Below the pieces are notes generated by a model. That model was given only the letters and a program-made list of their open reading frames with translations, was not told the origin of the DNA and made no database searches. This document shows positions 8,933-19,142 of a stretch of DNA of 64,000 nucleotides, piece by piece (within the stretch, counting starts at the first letter, position 1; each line of letters starts with the position of its first letter). Made by a program: the position numbers and the translations under genes. Origin of the DNA: Paracoccaceae bacterium (GTDB lineage: Bacteria > Pseudomonadota > Alphaproteobacteria > Rhodobacterales > Rhodobacteraceae). Where the stretch lies: assembly GCA_002402045.2 (NCBI GenBank), contig NVUX02000042.1, forward strand, positions 24,758 to 88,757, in the 5' to 3' direction.

Positions 8933-10168
8933 GTGGAAAATCACGTTAAACCCGTTTGGCTAGACAAAACCACGCCCCCGCATGTGGTCACATTGGTGGC
9001 CATAGCGGGCATTGGCGCGCTGAGCATGAATATTTTCTTGCCCGCACTTCCGGCGATGGCCAGCTTTTTTGATGTAGATTACGCCCTGATTCAGCTGGCA
9101 ATTTCAGCCTATCTAGGCGTGGTTGCGCTGCTGCAAATTATCATTGGCCCATTATCAGACCGCTTTGGCCGCCGCCCCGTATTGCTCGGCGGGCTGGGTA
9201 TTTTTGTGCTGGCAACACTCGGCTGCGTTCTGGCCACCGACATAGAAACCTTGCTCGGGTTTCGCATGCTGCAAGCAGCGGTAGCCTCGGGTATTGTGCT
9301 TTCGCGCGCCATTGTGCGCGATATGGTGCCACCGGAAAAAGCGGCGAGTATGATCGGCTATGTAACCATGGGCATGAGCCTGATGCCGATGATCGGCCCC
9401 GCGCTTGGCGGCGTGTTGAATGATGCTTTTGGCTGGCAGTCCAGCTTTATCATGCTCGGGGTTTCCGGCCTTTTGGTTTTGTTCCTCATCTATGCCGACC
9501 TAGGGGAAACGAACCAGCATAAAAGCGCCAGTTTTGGGGCGCAGTTCCGTGCCTACCCAGATCTTATTCGTGCGCGACGGTTTTGGGGCTATACCCTCAC
9601 GGCGGGCTTTGCCTCGGGTGCTTTTTTCTCGTTTCTGGGGGGCGCTCCGTTTATCTCAAAAGAAGTTCTGGGCTTGAGCGCCACCGAAATGGGGGGGTAT
9701 TTCGGCATTGTGGCCTTTGGCTATATGGTCGGAAATTTCTTTTCGGGCCGATATTCCCAGCGCGCGGGCATTAACCTGATGATGGTCATGGGGAGCGTTG
9801 TCGCAACGTTCGGTGCGCTTATCAGCCTTGCCCTATTTGAATTTGGCATCCTACATCCGCTCTCGCTTTTTGGCCCAATGTTCTTTGTTGGCATCGGAAA
9901 CGGCATGACCCTGCCCAATGCCAATGCTGGTATTGTTTCAGTGCGGCCACATCTGGCAGGCAGCGCTTCAGGTTTGAGCGGGGCCATTACCATTGGCAGC
10001 GGCGCCGCGCTTTCAGCCCTAGCGGGGGCGCTGCTAACGCCCGAAACAGGGGCGATGCCGCTTTTTGCCCTTATGGTTGCCGTTTCCCTTCTGGCCATAC
10101 TGGCTAGCTTTTATGTAATCTGGGTCGCAAAACGGGCCGAGCCGCTGGGCAAAGACGGGTTTTCCTGA
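8933..10168 (+). CDS. Bcr/CflA-family MFS drug exporter
   Basis: Twelve-helix major facilitator of the Bcr/CflA multidrug (DHA1) group, in the inner membrane. The motif-A loop GPLSDRFGRRPVLLGGLG after helix 2 and LSMNIFLPALPAM in helix 1 are typical. About 411 aa from GTG 8933. I prefer this GTG, with AGGACG about 4-9 nt upstream, over in-frame TTG 8879 or ATG 8888, which lie within or at a hairpin-forming sequence and would add a hydrophilic leader. Substrates cannot be predicted. It stands alone between the C-S lyase and mcl1. Confidence 0.88.
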   Translation: MENHVKPVWLDKTTPPHVVTLVAIAGIGALSMNIFLPALPAMASFFDVDYALIQLAISAYLGVVALLQIIIGPLSDRFGRRPVLLGGLGIFVLATLGCVLATDIETLLGFRMLQAAVASGIVLSRAIVRDMVPPEKAASMIGYVTMGMSLMPMIGPALGGVLNDAFGWQSSFIMLGVSGLLVLFLIYADLGETNQHKSASFGAQFRAYPDLIRARRFWGYTLTAGFASGAFFSFLGGAPFISKEVLGLSATEMGGYFGIVAFGYMVGNFFSGRYSQRAGINLMMVMGSVVATFGALISLALFEFGILHPLSLFGPMFFVGIGNGMTLPNANAGIVSVRPHLAGSASGLSGAITIGSGAALSALAGALLTPETGAMPLFALMVAVSLLAILASFYVIWVAKRAEPLGKDGFS

Positions 10169-10195
10169 TCCGTTCGCAGGTGCAGCATTTTACGG

Positions 10196-10227
10196 TTGAC
10201 ATAAGAGCGCAAGATTGTGACTACTAA
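10196..10227 (+). promoter_or_regulatory. Possible mcl1 promoter
   Basis: TTGACA at 10196-10201 is a full -35 hexamer. The -10 is less clear: CTACTA/TACTAA lies 19-20 nt downstream, longer than ideal. The mcl1 ATG is 38 nt further on and is preceded by AGGAAAA. Supported by sequence only. Confidence 0.35.
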
Positions 10228-10265
10228 CCTTAATTCAGCGCAACATTATATCGCAGGAAAATTAC

Positions 10266-11222
10266 ATGAGCTTCAAGGTCCAACCCGCCAGCCCCGCCCA
10301 ACCCAACCGCTGCCAGCTTTTCGGCCCCGGCTCCCGCCCCGCGATTTTTGAGAAAATGGCGGCCAGCGCGGCGGATGTGGTGAACCTTGATTTGGAAGAC
10401 AGCGTGGCGCCCTCAGACAAAGCCCAAGCGCGGGCGAATGTGATTAAGGCCGTGAATGAAATTGATTGGGGCAACAAGACCCTGAGTGTCCGGATAAACG
10501 GGCTGGATACCGAATTTTGGTATAAAGATGTGGTAGACCTGTTGGAGCAAACCAACGGGCGGCTTGACCAAATTATGATCCCGAAGGTTGGTAATGCCAG
10601 TGATGTATACGCAGTAGACGCGCTGGTTTCTGCGATTGAAATGAGCAAACGCGCCGAAAAAGCTATCAAATTCGAGGTGATCATCGAAACCGCCGCTGGC
10701 CTTGCCCATGTGGAAGAGATTGCCGCTGCCAGCCCACGGATGAACGCCATGAGCCTTGGCGCGGCAGATTATGCGGCCTCAATGGGCATGCAAACCACCG
10801 GCATTGGTGGCACGCAAGAGGCCTATTATATGCGCACGCCGGATGGCGAAAAACATTGGGGAGACCCGTGGCATGCGGTGACAGTGGCCATTGTTGCGGC
10901 CTGCCGCACCCATGGGCTGCTGCCGGTTGATGGGCCGTTCGGAGATTTCTCTGATGATGCGGGCTTTACAGCCCAAGCGCGGCGCTCTGTCACTCTGGGG
11001 ATGGTCGGAAAATGGGCCATTCACCCCAAGCAAATCGCGCTGGCGAACGAGGTTTTTACACCCTCAGAGGCGCAGGTTACGGAAGCGCGCGAAATTTTGG
11101 CCGCCATGGAGCAAGCCAAGGCCGAAGGACAAGGCGCCACGGTTTATAAGGGGCGGCTGGTGGACATTGCCTCTATCAAGCAGGCCGAAGTGATTGTGCG
11201 GCAGGCCGAGCTAATCAATTAA
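10266..11222 (+). CDS. mcl1: L-malyl-CoA/beta-methylmalyl-CoA lyase (Mcl1-type)
   Basis: HpcH/HpaI aldolase superfamily. Cleaves beta-methylmalyl-CoA to glyoxylate and propionyl-CoA, and malyl-CoA to glyoxylate and acetyl-CoA, in the ethylmalonyl-CoA pathway. The 318 aa sequence resembles Rhodobacter Mcl1 throughout, as I remember it: NRCQLFGPGSRPAIFEKMAA at the start, VVNLDLEDSVAP, KFEVIIETAAGLAHVEEIA (metal-binding Glu), MSLGAADYAASMGMQTTGIG, and GKWAIHPKQ near the end. It implies acetyl-CoA assimilation without a classical glyoxylate shunt, common in Rhodobacterales; no other pathway gene is in the window. The C-terminus overlaps the convergent AraC-type gene by 12 nt. Confidence 0.93.
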   Translation: MSFKVQPASPAQPNRCQLFGPGSRPAIFEKMAASAADVVNLDLEDSVAPSDKAQARANVIKAVNEIDWGNKTLSVRINGLDTEFWYKDVVDLLEQTNGRLDQIMIPKVGNASDVYAVDALVSAIEMSKRAEKAIKFEVIIETAAGLAHVEEIAAASPRMNAMSLGAADYAASMGMQTTGIGGTQEAYYMRTPDGEKHWGDPWHAVTVAIVAACRTHGLLPVDGPFGDFSDDAGFTAQARRSVTLGMVGKWAIHPKQIALANEVFTPSEAQVTEAREILAAMEQAKAEGQGATVYKGRLVDIASIKQAEVIVRQAELIN

Positions 11223-12065
11223 CGGCAGGCAGATATCGGTGCGCAGGTCTGTGGGGGAGACCTCTCTCGGGTCTTCCAAAATCATCGCATAAATCGGCGA
11301 GTCTGAAAGCTCGACGCTATTATTGGGCACCCATTGGCCATAAAGATACCGGTAAGCCTCAAAAAGGCCAACGTAAGGGCCGGTAAAATGCAGCACAGCG
11401 CAACGGCTGGGGGCAATGCAAACCTCGCTAAAATCGTCTGGCAAGGCGGTATCTTCTGAAATAATAAAGCCGATATCGCTGCGAAGGTCAGGCTCGGCCA
11501 CCAAAAACGGGTCATCATGCAGCACCGCCGCCGAAACACCGCATTGGGTGTTTAAGTCAATTTCGCGCAATGTAAGGCGCGCGTGAAGCTGCGATATTGT
11601 GCGGCCCAAAAATTGGTAATCGCCTTTATGGGAGTCCGCCACCAATCGAATTTTGGGCTGCTGCCGGATTTCGATATCAAAAGCCTTGGGGGCCGAAAGC
11701 TTGGGCGGATCGGAGGCGCGGTAAGCGATCTCTGATTTACGAAATTTTGAGGGGGTCAGCCCATAGTCGGCCTGAAAACTACGGGCAAAGCTTTGCACAT
11801 TGCCATAGCCGCATTGCACAGCAATCTCGGCCACGCTTTGCTTGGTTTGCAGCAATAAAAATGTAGCGCAGTCCATCCGAACACGGCGAATACAGTTGGC
11901 CAAGGTCTCTCCGGTGATGCCAAAAAACACCCGATGCCAATGAAAGGGCGACATGCAGGCAACCTTGGCAAGCGTCTCCAGGCTCAAGTCCCCATCGAGG
12001 TTATCATGTATATGGCTGAGCACGCGCAAAATGCGCCGCTCATAGCTTTGGTTGTGGTTGCTCAC
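11211..12065 (-). CDS. AraC-family regulator with GyrI-like effector domain
   Basis: 284 aa. The AraC/XylS DNA-binding region is N-terminal (about residues 8-108), with two HTH motifs ([20 protein letters not shown] and [20 protein letters not shown]). The C-terminal part (about 125-280) has the GyrI/SOUL-type ligand-binding pattern ([20 protein letters not shown], then [20 protein letters not shown]). This Rob/SoxS-with-GyrI layout is often linked to small-molecule or drug sensing. Start GTG at 12065 with AGGGG upstream. It is convergent with mcl1 and divergent from accA, so its target is unclear; the MFS exporter nearby is one candidate. Confidence 0.88.
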   Translation of the reverse strand: MSNHNQSYERRILRVLSHIHDNLDGDLSLETLAKVACMSPFHWHRVFFGITGETLANCIRRVRMDCATFLLLQTKQSVAEIAVQCGYGNVQSFARSFQADYGLTPSKFRKSEIAYRASDPPKLSAPKAFDIEIRQQPKIRLVADSHKGDYQFLGRTISQLHARLTLREIDLNTQCGVSAAVLHDDPFLVAEPDLRSDIGFIISEDTALPDDFSEVCIAPSRCAVLHFTGPYVGLFEAYRYLYGQWVPNNSVELSDSPIYAMILEDPREVSPTDLRTDICLPLID

Positions 12066-12194
12066 CGTTTTCCCCTTGTTTGGCTTAACTTAAGCATCGC
12101 GGAAAGTTGCTGCAAGGGGTATTGCGCGGGTCTTTCGCCGTTGCAATCTGCCCCGCTGCCCGCCATATATAAGAAGAATTTGCACGGGGTTGAT

Positions 12195-13157
12195 ATGCGG
12201 AACTATCTGGAATTTGAAAAAGGGCTGGCCGAGATTGAAGGCAAAGCTGAAGAACTGCGGGCCATGGCGCGGCAAAACCCCGAGATGGACGTGGAAGACG
12301 AAGCGGTGGCGCTGGATAAAAAGGCCGAGGCCTTGCTGGTCGAGCTTTATCGCAACCTCACGCCGTGGCGCAAATGCCAAGTGGCTCGCCACGCCGACCG
12401 CCCGCATTGCAAAGATTATATTGAAGCGTTGTTTCAGGAATATACCCCCTTGGCGGGTGACAGGAACTTCGCGGATGACCACGCCATTATGGGCGGCCTC
12501 GCGCGCTTTAATGACCGCCCCGTGGTGGTAATCGGCCATGAAAAAGGCCATGATACCAATACACGGATCAAGCGTAATTTTGGCATGGCGCGGCCTGAAG
12601 GCTACCGCAAAGCCACCCGCTTGATGGATTTGGCTGACCGTTTTAAGCTGCCTGTGATCACGATTGTGGACACCCAAGGCGCCTACCCCGGCAAAGGGGC
12701 CGAGGAGCGCGGGCAATCTGAGGCGATTGCGCGGGCGACTGAAAAGTGCCTGCAAATTGGTGTGCCGTTGATTGCGGTTATTATTGGCGAGGGCGGCTCT
12801 GGAGGGGCGGTAGCTTTTGCGGCAGCTGATAAGCTGGCGATGCTGGAGCACTCGGTGTATTCCGTAATTTCGCCCGAGGGCTGCGCCGCAATTTTGTGGA
12901 AAGACTCCGAAAAAATGCGCGAGGCCGCCGAGGCCCTTCGACTAACTGCGCAAGATTTGCAGAAGCTTTCAATAGCGGATGTAGTGATCCCCGAGCCAGT
13001 AGGCGGCGCGCATCGTGAGCGGGAAAACACCATTGAATCAGTAGGCAACGCGATTGAAAAGCTGCTGGTAGAGCTTGAAGGCACCGCTGGCCCAGACCTC
13101 GTTAAGGCCCGCCGCCAACGCTTTCTTGATCTTGGCCGCACTGCGTTTACGCTGTAA
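12195..13157 (+). CDS. accA: Acetyl-CoA carboxylase carboxyltransferase subunit alpha
   Basis: Alpha subunit of the carboxyltransferase, which moves carboxyl from biotin-BCCP to acetyl-CoA in the first step of fatty-acid synthesis. 320 aa from ATG 12195, opening [17 protein letters not shown], the standard N-terminus. Other signatures: [40 protein letters not shown], and [16 protein letters not shown] with the oxyanion-hole glycines. Upstream in-frame codons extend into the regulator's divergent region and are not part of the protein. The 3' end overlaps the convergent HAD phosphatase gene by 11 nt. Confidence 0.96.
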   Translation: MRNYLEFEKGLAEIEGKAEELRAMARQNPEMDVEDEAVALDKKAEALLVELYRNLTPWRKCQVARHADRPHCKDYIEALFQEYTPLAGDRNFADDHAIMGGLARFNDRPVVVIGHEKGHDTNTRIKRNFGMARPEGYRKATRLMDLADRFKLPVITIVDTQGAYPGKGAEERGQSEAIARATEKCLQIGVPLIAVIIGEGGSGGAVAFAAADKLAMLEHSVYSVISPEGCAAILWKDSEKMREAAEALRLTAQDLQKLSIADVVIPEPVGGAHRERENTIESVGNAIEKLLVELEGTAGPDLVKARRQRFLDLGRTAFTL

Positions 13158-13866
13158 GCAGCCCTTGCAAAAGCTCAATAACCCCTGCCACCTGTGGCCG
13201 GGACGCTATGGTTTTGCAAACCGCCTTTACCTCGGCATTGGCATTGGCAGGGCATAGCGGCCGGCCAACATATCCCAGCATTTTCAGGTCGTTATGGCTA
13301 TCACCGATCCCGATGGCGCTTTCAGGCTGCAGGCCCATGTCCTGAAGCATCACGGCCACTGCGCTTTGCTTGCTCACGCCATATGGCGTCACATCAATCG
13401 AGGTGTGGGAGTTGGTCCAATTCAAGCCAAACCGCGTGTATCGCGCCTCAAGTCCCTCCCTGCGCGCCACAATCTCGGTTTGCGGCGCCTCTGAAATCCC
13501 CGGCCATGAAGCGCATAAAGAATATTCGTTTCCGACCTCCATGATGAAGCCTTCGGCGGAGAGCGCTGCGTGCAATTCCCGCACGGTTTCCAGCGCAGCC
13601 ACCGAAATCATCGCGGTTGCGAGGTCGGTTTCCGGCGTAAAAATCATCGCACCGTTTTCGCAAATAAAGGGTGTTTGCACATCAACCACCTGCGCCATGG
13701 CCTCGGCAAAAGCCTGCGGACGGCCGGTACAAAGATGAAAACTGGTGCCCTGCCCCGCCAGTTGCTTGACGAGCGCGCGCACCTGCGCCAGCCCCTCCAG
13801 ATCAAAAGCTTTGTGTTTTCCCGGCCCGAGACAGCCATCAATATCGCAAAAAATCGCCTGTTTCAT
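13147..13866 (-). CDS. HAD-superfamily phosphatase (Cof/sucrose-phosphatase-like)
   Basis: 239 aa HAD hydrolase, type IIB cap. Motif I is [12 protein letters not shown] (nucleophile Asp and +2 Asp), motif II is [10 protein letters not shown], and motif IV is [13 protein letters not shown]. The fold group includes sugar-phosphate and phosphoglycolate phosphatases. Its ATG overlaps the stop of the ABC ATPase gene (TGATG), so it is the last gene of the transporter operon. This is the main reason for thinking the transporter imports a phosphorylated compound; the exact substrate is unknown. Confidence 0.87.
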   Translation of the reverse strand: MKQAIFCDIDGCLGPGKHKAFDLEGLAQVRALVKQLAGQGTSFHLCTGRPQAFAEAMAQVVDVQTPFICENGAMIFTPETDLATAMISVAALETVRELHAALSAEGFIMEVGNEYSLCASWPGISEAPQTEIVARREGLEARYTRFGLNWTNSHTSIDVTPYGVSKQSAVAVMLQDMGLQPESAIGIGDSHNDLKMLGYVGRPLCPANANAEVKAVCKTIASRPQVAGVIELLQGLLTA

Positions 13867-14924
13867 CAGCTTGCCACCAGCCGAATTTCGGCGGCATCAA
13901 AGCTAATGCGCACGTTCTGCCCCATAGTAAACGGGTTTGCCGTGGTGTCAGCAATGGCAAAAAGCGGGCCAAGCTCGCCGTCGAGCGTGTATTGGATTTG
14001 GTTGCCAAGGTAGGCCGCATAGGTGATGTTGCCCGCAAAGCCCTCGCCACCATCCGCAAGCCGGATATGGTGCGGGCGCAGCACCATTTTGGCCGTGCCT
14101 TTATGGCCCGCCTCGTTTGGCACCATCAGCTTTTGCCCCGCCACAGCAATTTCAGCCCCCCCATCGGCGGTGTTCAACACCTCGCAATCCACCAGATTGG
14201 CATCGCCAATAAAGTCGGCAATAAAGGCCGAGCTTGGCCGCTCGTAAAGATCGTGCGGCGAGCCTTCCTGCGCGATTTCAGCATTGCGCATCACGATAAT
14301 CCGGTCAGATACCGCCATGGCTTCCTCTTGATCATGGGTCACATACACCGCCGTTAGCCCCAGCTCCTGCTGAATCTGGCGAATTTCTTCGCGCACATGG
14401 CGGCGCAGCTTGGCGTCAAGGTTGGAAAGCGGCTCATCAAGCAGCAGCACTTCGGGCTCAAGCACAATGGCGCGGGCCACGGCTACGCGCTGCTGCTGCC
14501 CACCTGAAAGCTCGCTCGGAAGCCGATCTCCAAAGCCCTTAAGCCCCACCATTTCCAAGCCTTGCTCGGCTTTTTCATGAGTCTCTTTCTTCGGCATGTT
14601 TTTAACCGTAAGCCCGTAAGCCACGTTTTGGCGCACGGTCATATGCGGAAATAGCGCGTAGCTTTGAAACACCATAGAAACCGCGCGGTAAGTGGCAGAA
14701 AGATGGGTCACATCTTTGCCGCCAATAAAAACTTTGCCTTCAGTTGCGGTCTCCAGCCCCGCGATCAGCCGCAGGGTTGTGGTTTTTCCACAGCCCGAGG
14801 GGCCAAGCAGCGTAACCAAAGTGCCGGGTTCAATGGTAAGATTCAGCGATTTGAGCGCCGTTACATCGCCATATTTTTTGACCACGTTTTCAAAGGTCAC
14901 CGAGCCGGGCGTATTCGTATTCAT
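13866..14924 (-). CDS. ABC transporter ATPase, AfuC/FbpC-like
   Basis: 352 aa nucleotide-binding subunit of the CUT/Fbp/Pot type. Walker A GPSGCGKTT near residue 40, Q-loop in FQSYALFPHM, signature LSGGQQQRVA, Walker B VLLLDEPLSNLD and H-loop VTHDQEEA are all intact; a TOBE-type domain fills residues about 260-350. It energises the double permease encoded just upstream (10 nt gap) for uptake of the ligand of the periplasmic protein. Automated annotation would call it ferric-iron FbpC; operon context and the binding protein favour the organophosphate-type Afu subgroup. Confidence 0.9.
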   Translation of the reverse strand: MNTNTPGSVTFENVVKKYGDVTALKSLNLTIEPGTLVTLLGPSGCGKTTTLRLIAGLETATEGKVFIGGKDVTHLSATYRAVSMVFQSYALFPHMTVRQNVAYGLTVKNMPKKETHEKAEQGLEMVGLKGFGDRLPSELSGGQQQRVAVARAIVLEPEVLLLDEPLSNLDAKLRRHVREEIRQIQQELGLTAVYVTHDQEEAMAVSDRIIVMRNAEIAQEGSPHDLYERPSSAFIADFIGDANLVDCEVLNTADGGAEIAVAGQKLMVPNEAGHKGTAKMVLRPHHIRLADGGEGFAGNITYAAYLGNQIQYTLDGELGPLFAIADTTANPFTMGQNVRISFDAAEIRLVAS

Positions 14925-14933
14925 GATAATTCC

Positions 14934-17102
14934 TTAGGTTTCGACACGGTCAGACGCGCGCAATTTGCGCCGTCCGATCAGGAGCTGTAGCAGCATTATA
15001 ACTGTGATCATGGTCACGATCAGCACGGTGGAATAGGCGATGGCAATGCCAAACTCGCCGTTTTCCACCCGCCCAACAATAAACGACGTGGCCATATTGT
15101 GCTTGGCAGACACCAAAAAGATAACCGCGCTGACCGAGGTAATGGCCCGCACAAAGCTATAGGTGAGTGCTGCCAAAATAGCGGGCCCCAGCAGCGGGGC
15201 TATCACCCTTCGGGCGGTGGTAAAGCTGTTGGCGCCGAGGGTAATAGAAGCCTCATCAAGGCTCTTATCAAGCTGGCTCATGGCGGCAATGCCACCCCGC
15301 ACACCCACCGGCATATTGCGGAACACAAACACGATTACGAGGATAATACTGGTGCCGGTCAGCTCGATCGGCGGGAAGTTAAAGGCGAGAATGTAGCTCA
15401 CGCCAATCACAGTGCCGGGGATGGCAAAGCTCAGCATGGTGCTGAATTCGAACACCTCTTTACCGGCAAATTTTTGCCGCACCAACAGGTAAGCGGTGGC
15501 CAACCCCAACAGCGCGGTGAGCGGAGCTGCGATAGACGCAATGGTGAGCGTGGTGAAAAAACTATCCCACGCCACACCGGAAAACCGCCAGCCGTGCTCG
15601 GTGATTTTAATGCCGAAGGCGCGGATGTAGTGGAAAAACGTAAAGCTGTTATCCACCCCCCAGAGCTTAACAAAGCTGCCGTAAATGATCATGCCATAGA
15701 CAATGGCCGTGAAGGTCGCCCATGGCAGCGCGGTGAGATAGCAGGCCCATTTTACGCTTTTGCTTAGCGCCGCGTGGCGGCCTGAATCGCCCTTGCCGGT
15801 AACCGTCGCATAAGACTTTTTGCCAACCCAGCGCCGCTGGATCAGGAAGGCCCCGAGAGTGAGCATAAGGAGCGCGATGGAGAGAATGGCGGTGCCTGAC
15901 GAGTCAGCCACCGTGCCGACAATCGAGAAATATATCTCGGTGGAGAGCACATCATAATTGCCGCCGAGCACCAAAGGGTTACCAAAATCAGCGAGGCTTT
16001 CGATAAAGCCGAGCAGGAAGGCGTTGGCCAAACCGGGGCGCATAAGCGGTAGGGAAACATAGCGGAAGGTTTGCCAGCGGTCAGCATTTAGCGTTTGGGA
16101 GGCCTCTTCCATTGAGGGCGAAACGCCTTCAACGACGCCGATCAACACGAGAAACGCGATGGGGGTAAAGGAAAGCACCTGCGCCAAGTAAACGCCGCCG
16201 AAACCATAAATCCAGCGCGTTTTTTCAACACCGAATAGGTCGGCAAACATCTCTGTCACAGCACCGGTGCGGCCAAAGAGCAAGATGAGCGCGAGGCCAA
16301 TTACAAAGGGCGGGGTAACGATGGGAATGACCGTGAGCAGCCGCAGTATTCTTTTGGCGAAAAACTGCGTGCGCGTGAAAATGAGGGCGAAGGCGAGGCC
16401 AAGCAGGGTGGTCGTGCCACCTGTCATAATGGCCAGCACCACAGAGTTGATGCCCGGCCCGCAAGACCCACCACTAAGGCAGCCAAGGCCCCAAATTTTT
16501 GCGGAAAAGAGGCGTGGCAGGAAGGCGGTGAGGGAAAAACCATCGGGTGTATCAAAGGCGCGGATGAGAATATGCAGCACGGGGAAAAATACAAACACGC
16601 CGACCAGCGCGATTATCAGGCCGATGAGGCCGACGACAAAAGCATCTCCGCGGCCTTTGCCCATGCCGGAAATGGCGGTGGTCAGCACGAATAGCAGCGA
16701 TACCAGCAGCACAAATGCCCCAGCGCCAAAGCCGATCTGGCCGTCTTCCATGCCGCCAAAGGCGAATAGGTCTCCAAAGGCGCGCGGCCCACCGCGTACG
16801 ATAAGCAGTCCTTGCAAGGCTGTCATAAATAGCCCGACCAGCGCGGCGAGCGCTGTCCAACGAGCGCGCTTTACGGGATCATTCATGAGCAACAACAGCG
16901 CGGCCACCAGCAGCGCCAGCCCGCCGGGCGCAAGCCAAAACCGGCCGTAATTCAGCACTTCAAACAGGGCGGGAGCCGAAATGGCATCGCCAAATTTGGG
17001 CACCCATTCAAACGACCAAAAGCCGCGTTTCAGCGTATACCAAGGCAATAGTGCGTAGCCAAAAAGCCCGAATAACAGCCAAAGGCCGGTGGTGCGTTTC
17101 AT
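14934..17102 (-). CDS. ABC transporter permease, fused two-domain, AfuB/FbpB-like
   Basis: 722 aa inner-membrane protein with two binding-protein-dependent permease domains in tandem, roughly residues 200-430 and 500-715, each with an EAA-type loop (EEASQTLNADRWQTF; DEASITLGANSFTTARRV). An additional hydrophobic N-terminal part of about 170 residues, with four or five helices, precedes the first domain and is longer than in simple FbpB. The double-domain layout and size fit the Afu/Fbp group. It lies between the binding protein and the ATPase on the same strand. Confidence 0.9.
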   Translation of the reverse strand: MKRTTGLWLLFGLFGYALLPWYTLKRGFWSFEWVPKFGDAISAPALFEVLNYGRFWLAPGGLALLVAALLLLMNDPVKRARWTALAALVGLFMTALQGLLIVRGGPRAFGDLFAFGGMEDGQIGFGAGAFVLLVSLLFVLTTAISGMGKGRGDAFVVGLIGLIIALVGVFVFFPVLHILIRAFDTPDGFSLTAFLPRLFSAKIWGLGCLSGGSCGPGINSVVLAIMTGGTTTLLGLAFALIFTRTQFFAKRILRLLTVIPIVTPPFVIGLALILLFGRTGAVTEMFADLFGVEKTRWIYGFGGVYLAQVLSFTPIAFLVLIGVVEGVSPSMEEASQTLNADRWQTFRYVSLPLMRPGLANAFLLGFIESLADFGNPLVLGGNYDVLSTEIYFSIVGTVADSSGTAILSIALLMLTLGAFLIQRRWVGKKSYATVTGKGDSGRHAALSKSVKWACYLTALPWATFTAIVYGMIIYGSFVKLWGVDNSFTFFHYIRAFGIKITEHGWRFSGVAWDSFFTTLTIASIAAPLTALLGLATAYLLVRQKFAGKEVFEFSTMLSFAIPGTVIGVSYILAFNFPPIELTGTSIILVIVFVFRNMPVGVRGGIAAMSQLDKSLDEASITLGANSFTTARRVIAPLLGPAILAALTYSFVRAITSVSAVIFLVSAKHNMATSFIVGRVENGEFGIAIAYSTVLIVTMITVIMLLQLLIGRRKLRASDRVET

Positions 17103-17153
17103 ACGGAAATCCTAGAGTTTGGCGCGCGAGAAAACCCCGCGCGCCATGTGGTT

Positions 17154-18170
17154 TTAGCCTTGTGGCTTTACTTCTGCATCCCAACGAGCCAGCAGGCGCG
17201 CGCGGGTGTCAGAGGAGCCGTAGGTGGCGAAATCATAGTCAATCAGCTTGATGGACTCGACCGCAGGGGCCTCGGCAGGCAAAATCGCATTGCTGTTGGA
17301 CGGCACGTTATAAACGCCCACTTCCGGCCCAGCTGATTGCGCGTCTGCGCTAATCACAAAGTTAACCCACTGCACGGCTTCGTCGAAGTTATCAGCGCCA
17401 GTAATAATGCTCACGCCACCAACTTCATAGCCAGTACCCTCGCAAGGCGACACGATTTCCAGCGGGAAACCAGCCAGCTTTAGCTTAACCATATCATGCT
17501 CAAAACCGATCGAAATGCCGGTTTCGCCACGGGCAGCGGCCTTAGATGGGGCCGAGCCAGATTTGGTGTAGCTGTTTACGTTAGCGCCGATTTCTTGCAG
17601 CAACGCAAAAGCGTCATCTTCGCCGAATACCTGCACCAATGTGGCCAGCTCGGTATAAGCCGTGCCGGATGAATTCGGGTTTGCCACCTGAATTTCGCCC
17701 GCATAAGCCGGGTTTGCAAGGTCACGCCAGCACGCTGGTGGCTCAATGCCCTTTTCAGCCAAAATCTCGCTGTTATACGCAACGCCAAGCACACCAAGGT
17801 GGATACCAATGGCACGACCGTTGGAAATTTCAGCCAAATTCACAGCCCAGCCAAGCAGCTCGCTGGTATCAGCACCGGATGGTTGGGTCAGGTCTTCAGA
17901 CGCGGCAATCAGGTGCGGGTCACCTGTGCCGCCCCACCAAACGTCAAACGTTGGGTTGCCAGCCTCGGCACGTACCTGTGCCAGCGTTTCACCGGTGGAT
18001 TTACGCACCATGGAAACATCAATACCTGTGGCATCCTCAAAATTGCCGACCATCAGGTCACACCAATCTTGCTCGTTTGAGCAGATTACATTCAGCTCTT
18101 GCGCGGCGGCTTGGCCCGCCAGCACAGTGCTGGCCAGCAGGGCCGCACTTATAATGGATAGTTTTTTCAT
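17154..18170 (-). CDS. Periplasmic solute-binding protein, AfuA-like
   Basis: 338 aa from ATG 18170, with GGAGGAAAAT upstream; an earlier in-frame ATG adds ten polar residues before the signal peptide. Signal peptide about residues 1-24 (hydrophobic core, AQA-type cleavage before ELNVICS). The body follows the extracellular solute-binding family 1 pattern seen in AfuA: DVWWGGTGDPH, ANPNSSGTAYTELATL, NSYTKSGSAPSKAAARGET, and PCEGTGYEVGGVSI. AfuA of Actinobacillus, long called an iron protein, was shown to bind hexose-6-phosphates. The iron-type tyrosine pair of FbpA is not apparent. First gene of the transporter operon, divergent from a two-component system. Confidence 0.87.
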   Translation of the reverse strand: MKKLSIISAALLASTVLAGQAAAQELNVICSNEQDWCDLMVGNFEDATGIDVSMVRKSTGETLAQVRAEAGNPTFDVWWGGTGDPHLIAASEDLTQPSGADTSELLGWAVNLAEISNGRAIGIHLGVLGVAYNSEILAEKGIEPPACWRDLANPAYAGEIQVANPNSSGTAYTELATLVQVFGEDDAFALLQEIGANVNSYTKSGSAPSKAAARGETGISIGFEHDMVKLKLAGFPLEIVSPCEGTGYEVGGVSIITGADNFDEAVQWVNFVISADAQSAGPEVGVYNVPSNSNAILPAEAPAVESIKLIDYDFATYGSSDTRARLLARWDAEVKPQG

Positions 18171-18410
18171 ATTTTCCTCCGTTGGTTTTCTTTTGGCCAA
18201 CCCTTACGCGGGCCGCGCCTTTATGCCCAAAGCCTACGCCTACACCGCACAGCTTGGCGAGGCTCGCCCCATTAACAAACCTACAAACGCGCCGCCTTTT
18301 GGTTAACAATATTTCACAGCAAGTGATTTTTGTAAGCTAAATACCATTAGGCAAACGCGGTAAATCATGCGTAAATACATTCGAGAACGGGAATAAAAGG
18401 CCAACGCATT

Positions 18411-19142
18411 TTGAACAATCCACCATCAGAATATAGGGCAAAAATCGCTGTCATAGATGATGATGCCGATATGCGCTTAGCGCTGGAAGCGTTGCTCTTT
18501 GAAAATGGGTTTGACCCAATATTGCTTAAAGGCAGCCATGATTTCCATGCGCTTGGCCCGACGCCGGAGGTGGATCTGGCGCTGATTGACCTGAAATTAA
18601 AGGGAGAATCCGGCCTTGCGCTGGCAATACACATCCGAAAACGGTTTGATTTGCCGATTGTAATGCTTACCGGCGTTGGTGATGAGGTTGACAAAATCGT
18701 CGGGCTGGAAACCGGCGCGGATGATTACTTAATGAAGCCGTTTAACCCGCGAGAGCTGGTTGCCCGTATTCGCGCCGTGCTGCGCCGCTATGGCCGCGCG
18801 GCCCCGCATGTGCCACAGCCAGTGCAAGATGGCCTTATTTTTGGTGACAAAATTCTTAATACTGAAGCGCGACAGCTCAGCACGCGCGATGGTGAAGAAA
18901 TTCCGCTCACCAATGCGGAATACCGCCTGCTGGAGTATTTCTTGCGCCATCCTGATGTTATAATTCCGCGCCCGCAACTCCTCACCGAGCTTGGCTCAGA
19001 CCTTTCGCAATATGTGGACCGCACGATAGACGTGCTCATCCTGCGCCTGCGCCGCAAAATTGAGGCTGTGCCTTCAAAGCCCGTGCATCTTCAAACCCGC
19101 CGTGGGCAGGGCTATATTTTCGTTTTGGGCAATACCCCGTGA
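18411..19142 (+). CDS. OmpR-family response regulator
   Basis: 243 aa: receiver domain about residues 12-125, with acidic pocket VIDDDAD and phospho-acceptor Asp60 in ALIDLKL, plus conserved Lys in YLMKPF; then a winged-helix DNA-binding domain about 145-240 (VDRTIDVLILRLRRKIE, RGQGYIF). The likely start is a TTG with AAGG about 10 nt upstream; no ATG fits before the receiver. The stop overlaps the GTG of the kinase, so the pair is coupled. Divergent from the AfuABC-like operon across about 240 nt and probably its regulator. Confidence 0.9.
   Translation: MNNPPSEYRAKIAVIDDDADMRLALEALLFENGFDPILLKGSHDFHALGPTPEVDLALIDLKLKGESGLALAIHIRKRFDLPIVMLTGVGDEVDKIVGLETGADDYLMKPFNPRELVARIRAVLRRYGRAAPHVPQPVQDGLIFGDKILNTEARQLSTRDGEEIPLTNAEYRLLEYFLRHPDVIIPRPQLLTELGSDLSQYVDRTIDVLILRLRRKIEAVPSKPVHLQTRRGQGYIFVLGNTP

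Noticed and set aside
13866..18170. Simple annotation as ferric-iron FbpABC
   Set aside because: Not excluded, but the binding protein's AfuA-like stretches, the coupled phosphatase and the TorS-like sensor make an organophosphate more likely.
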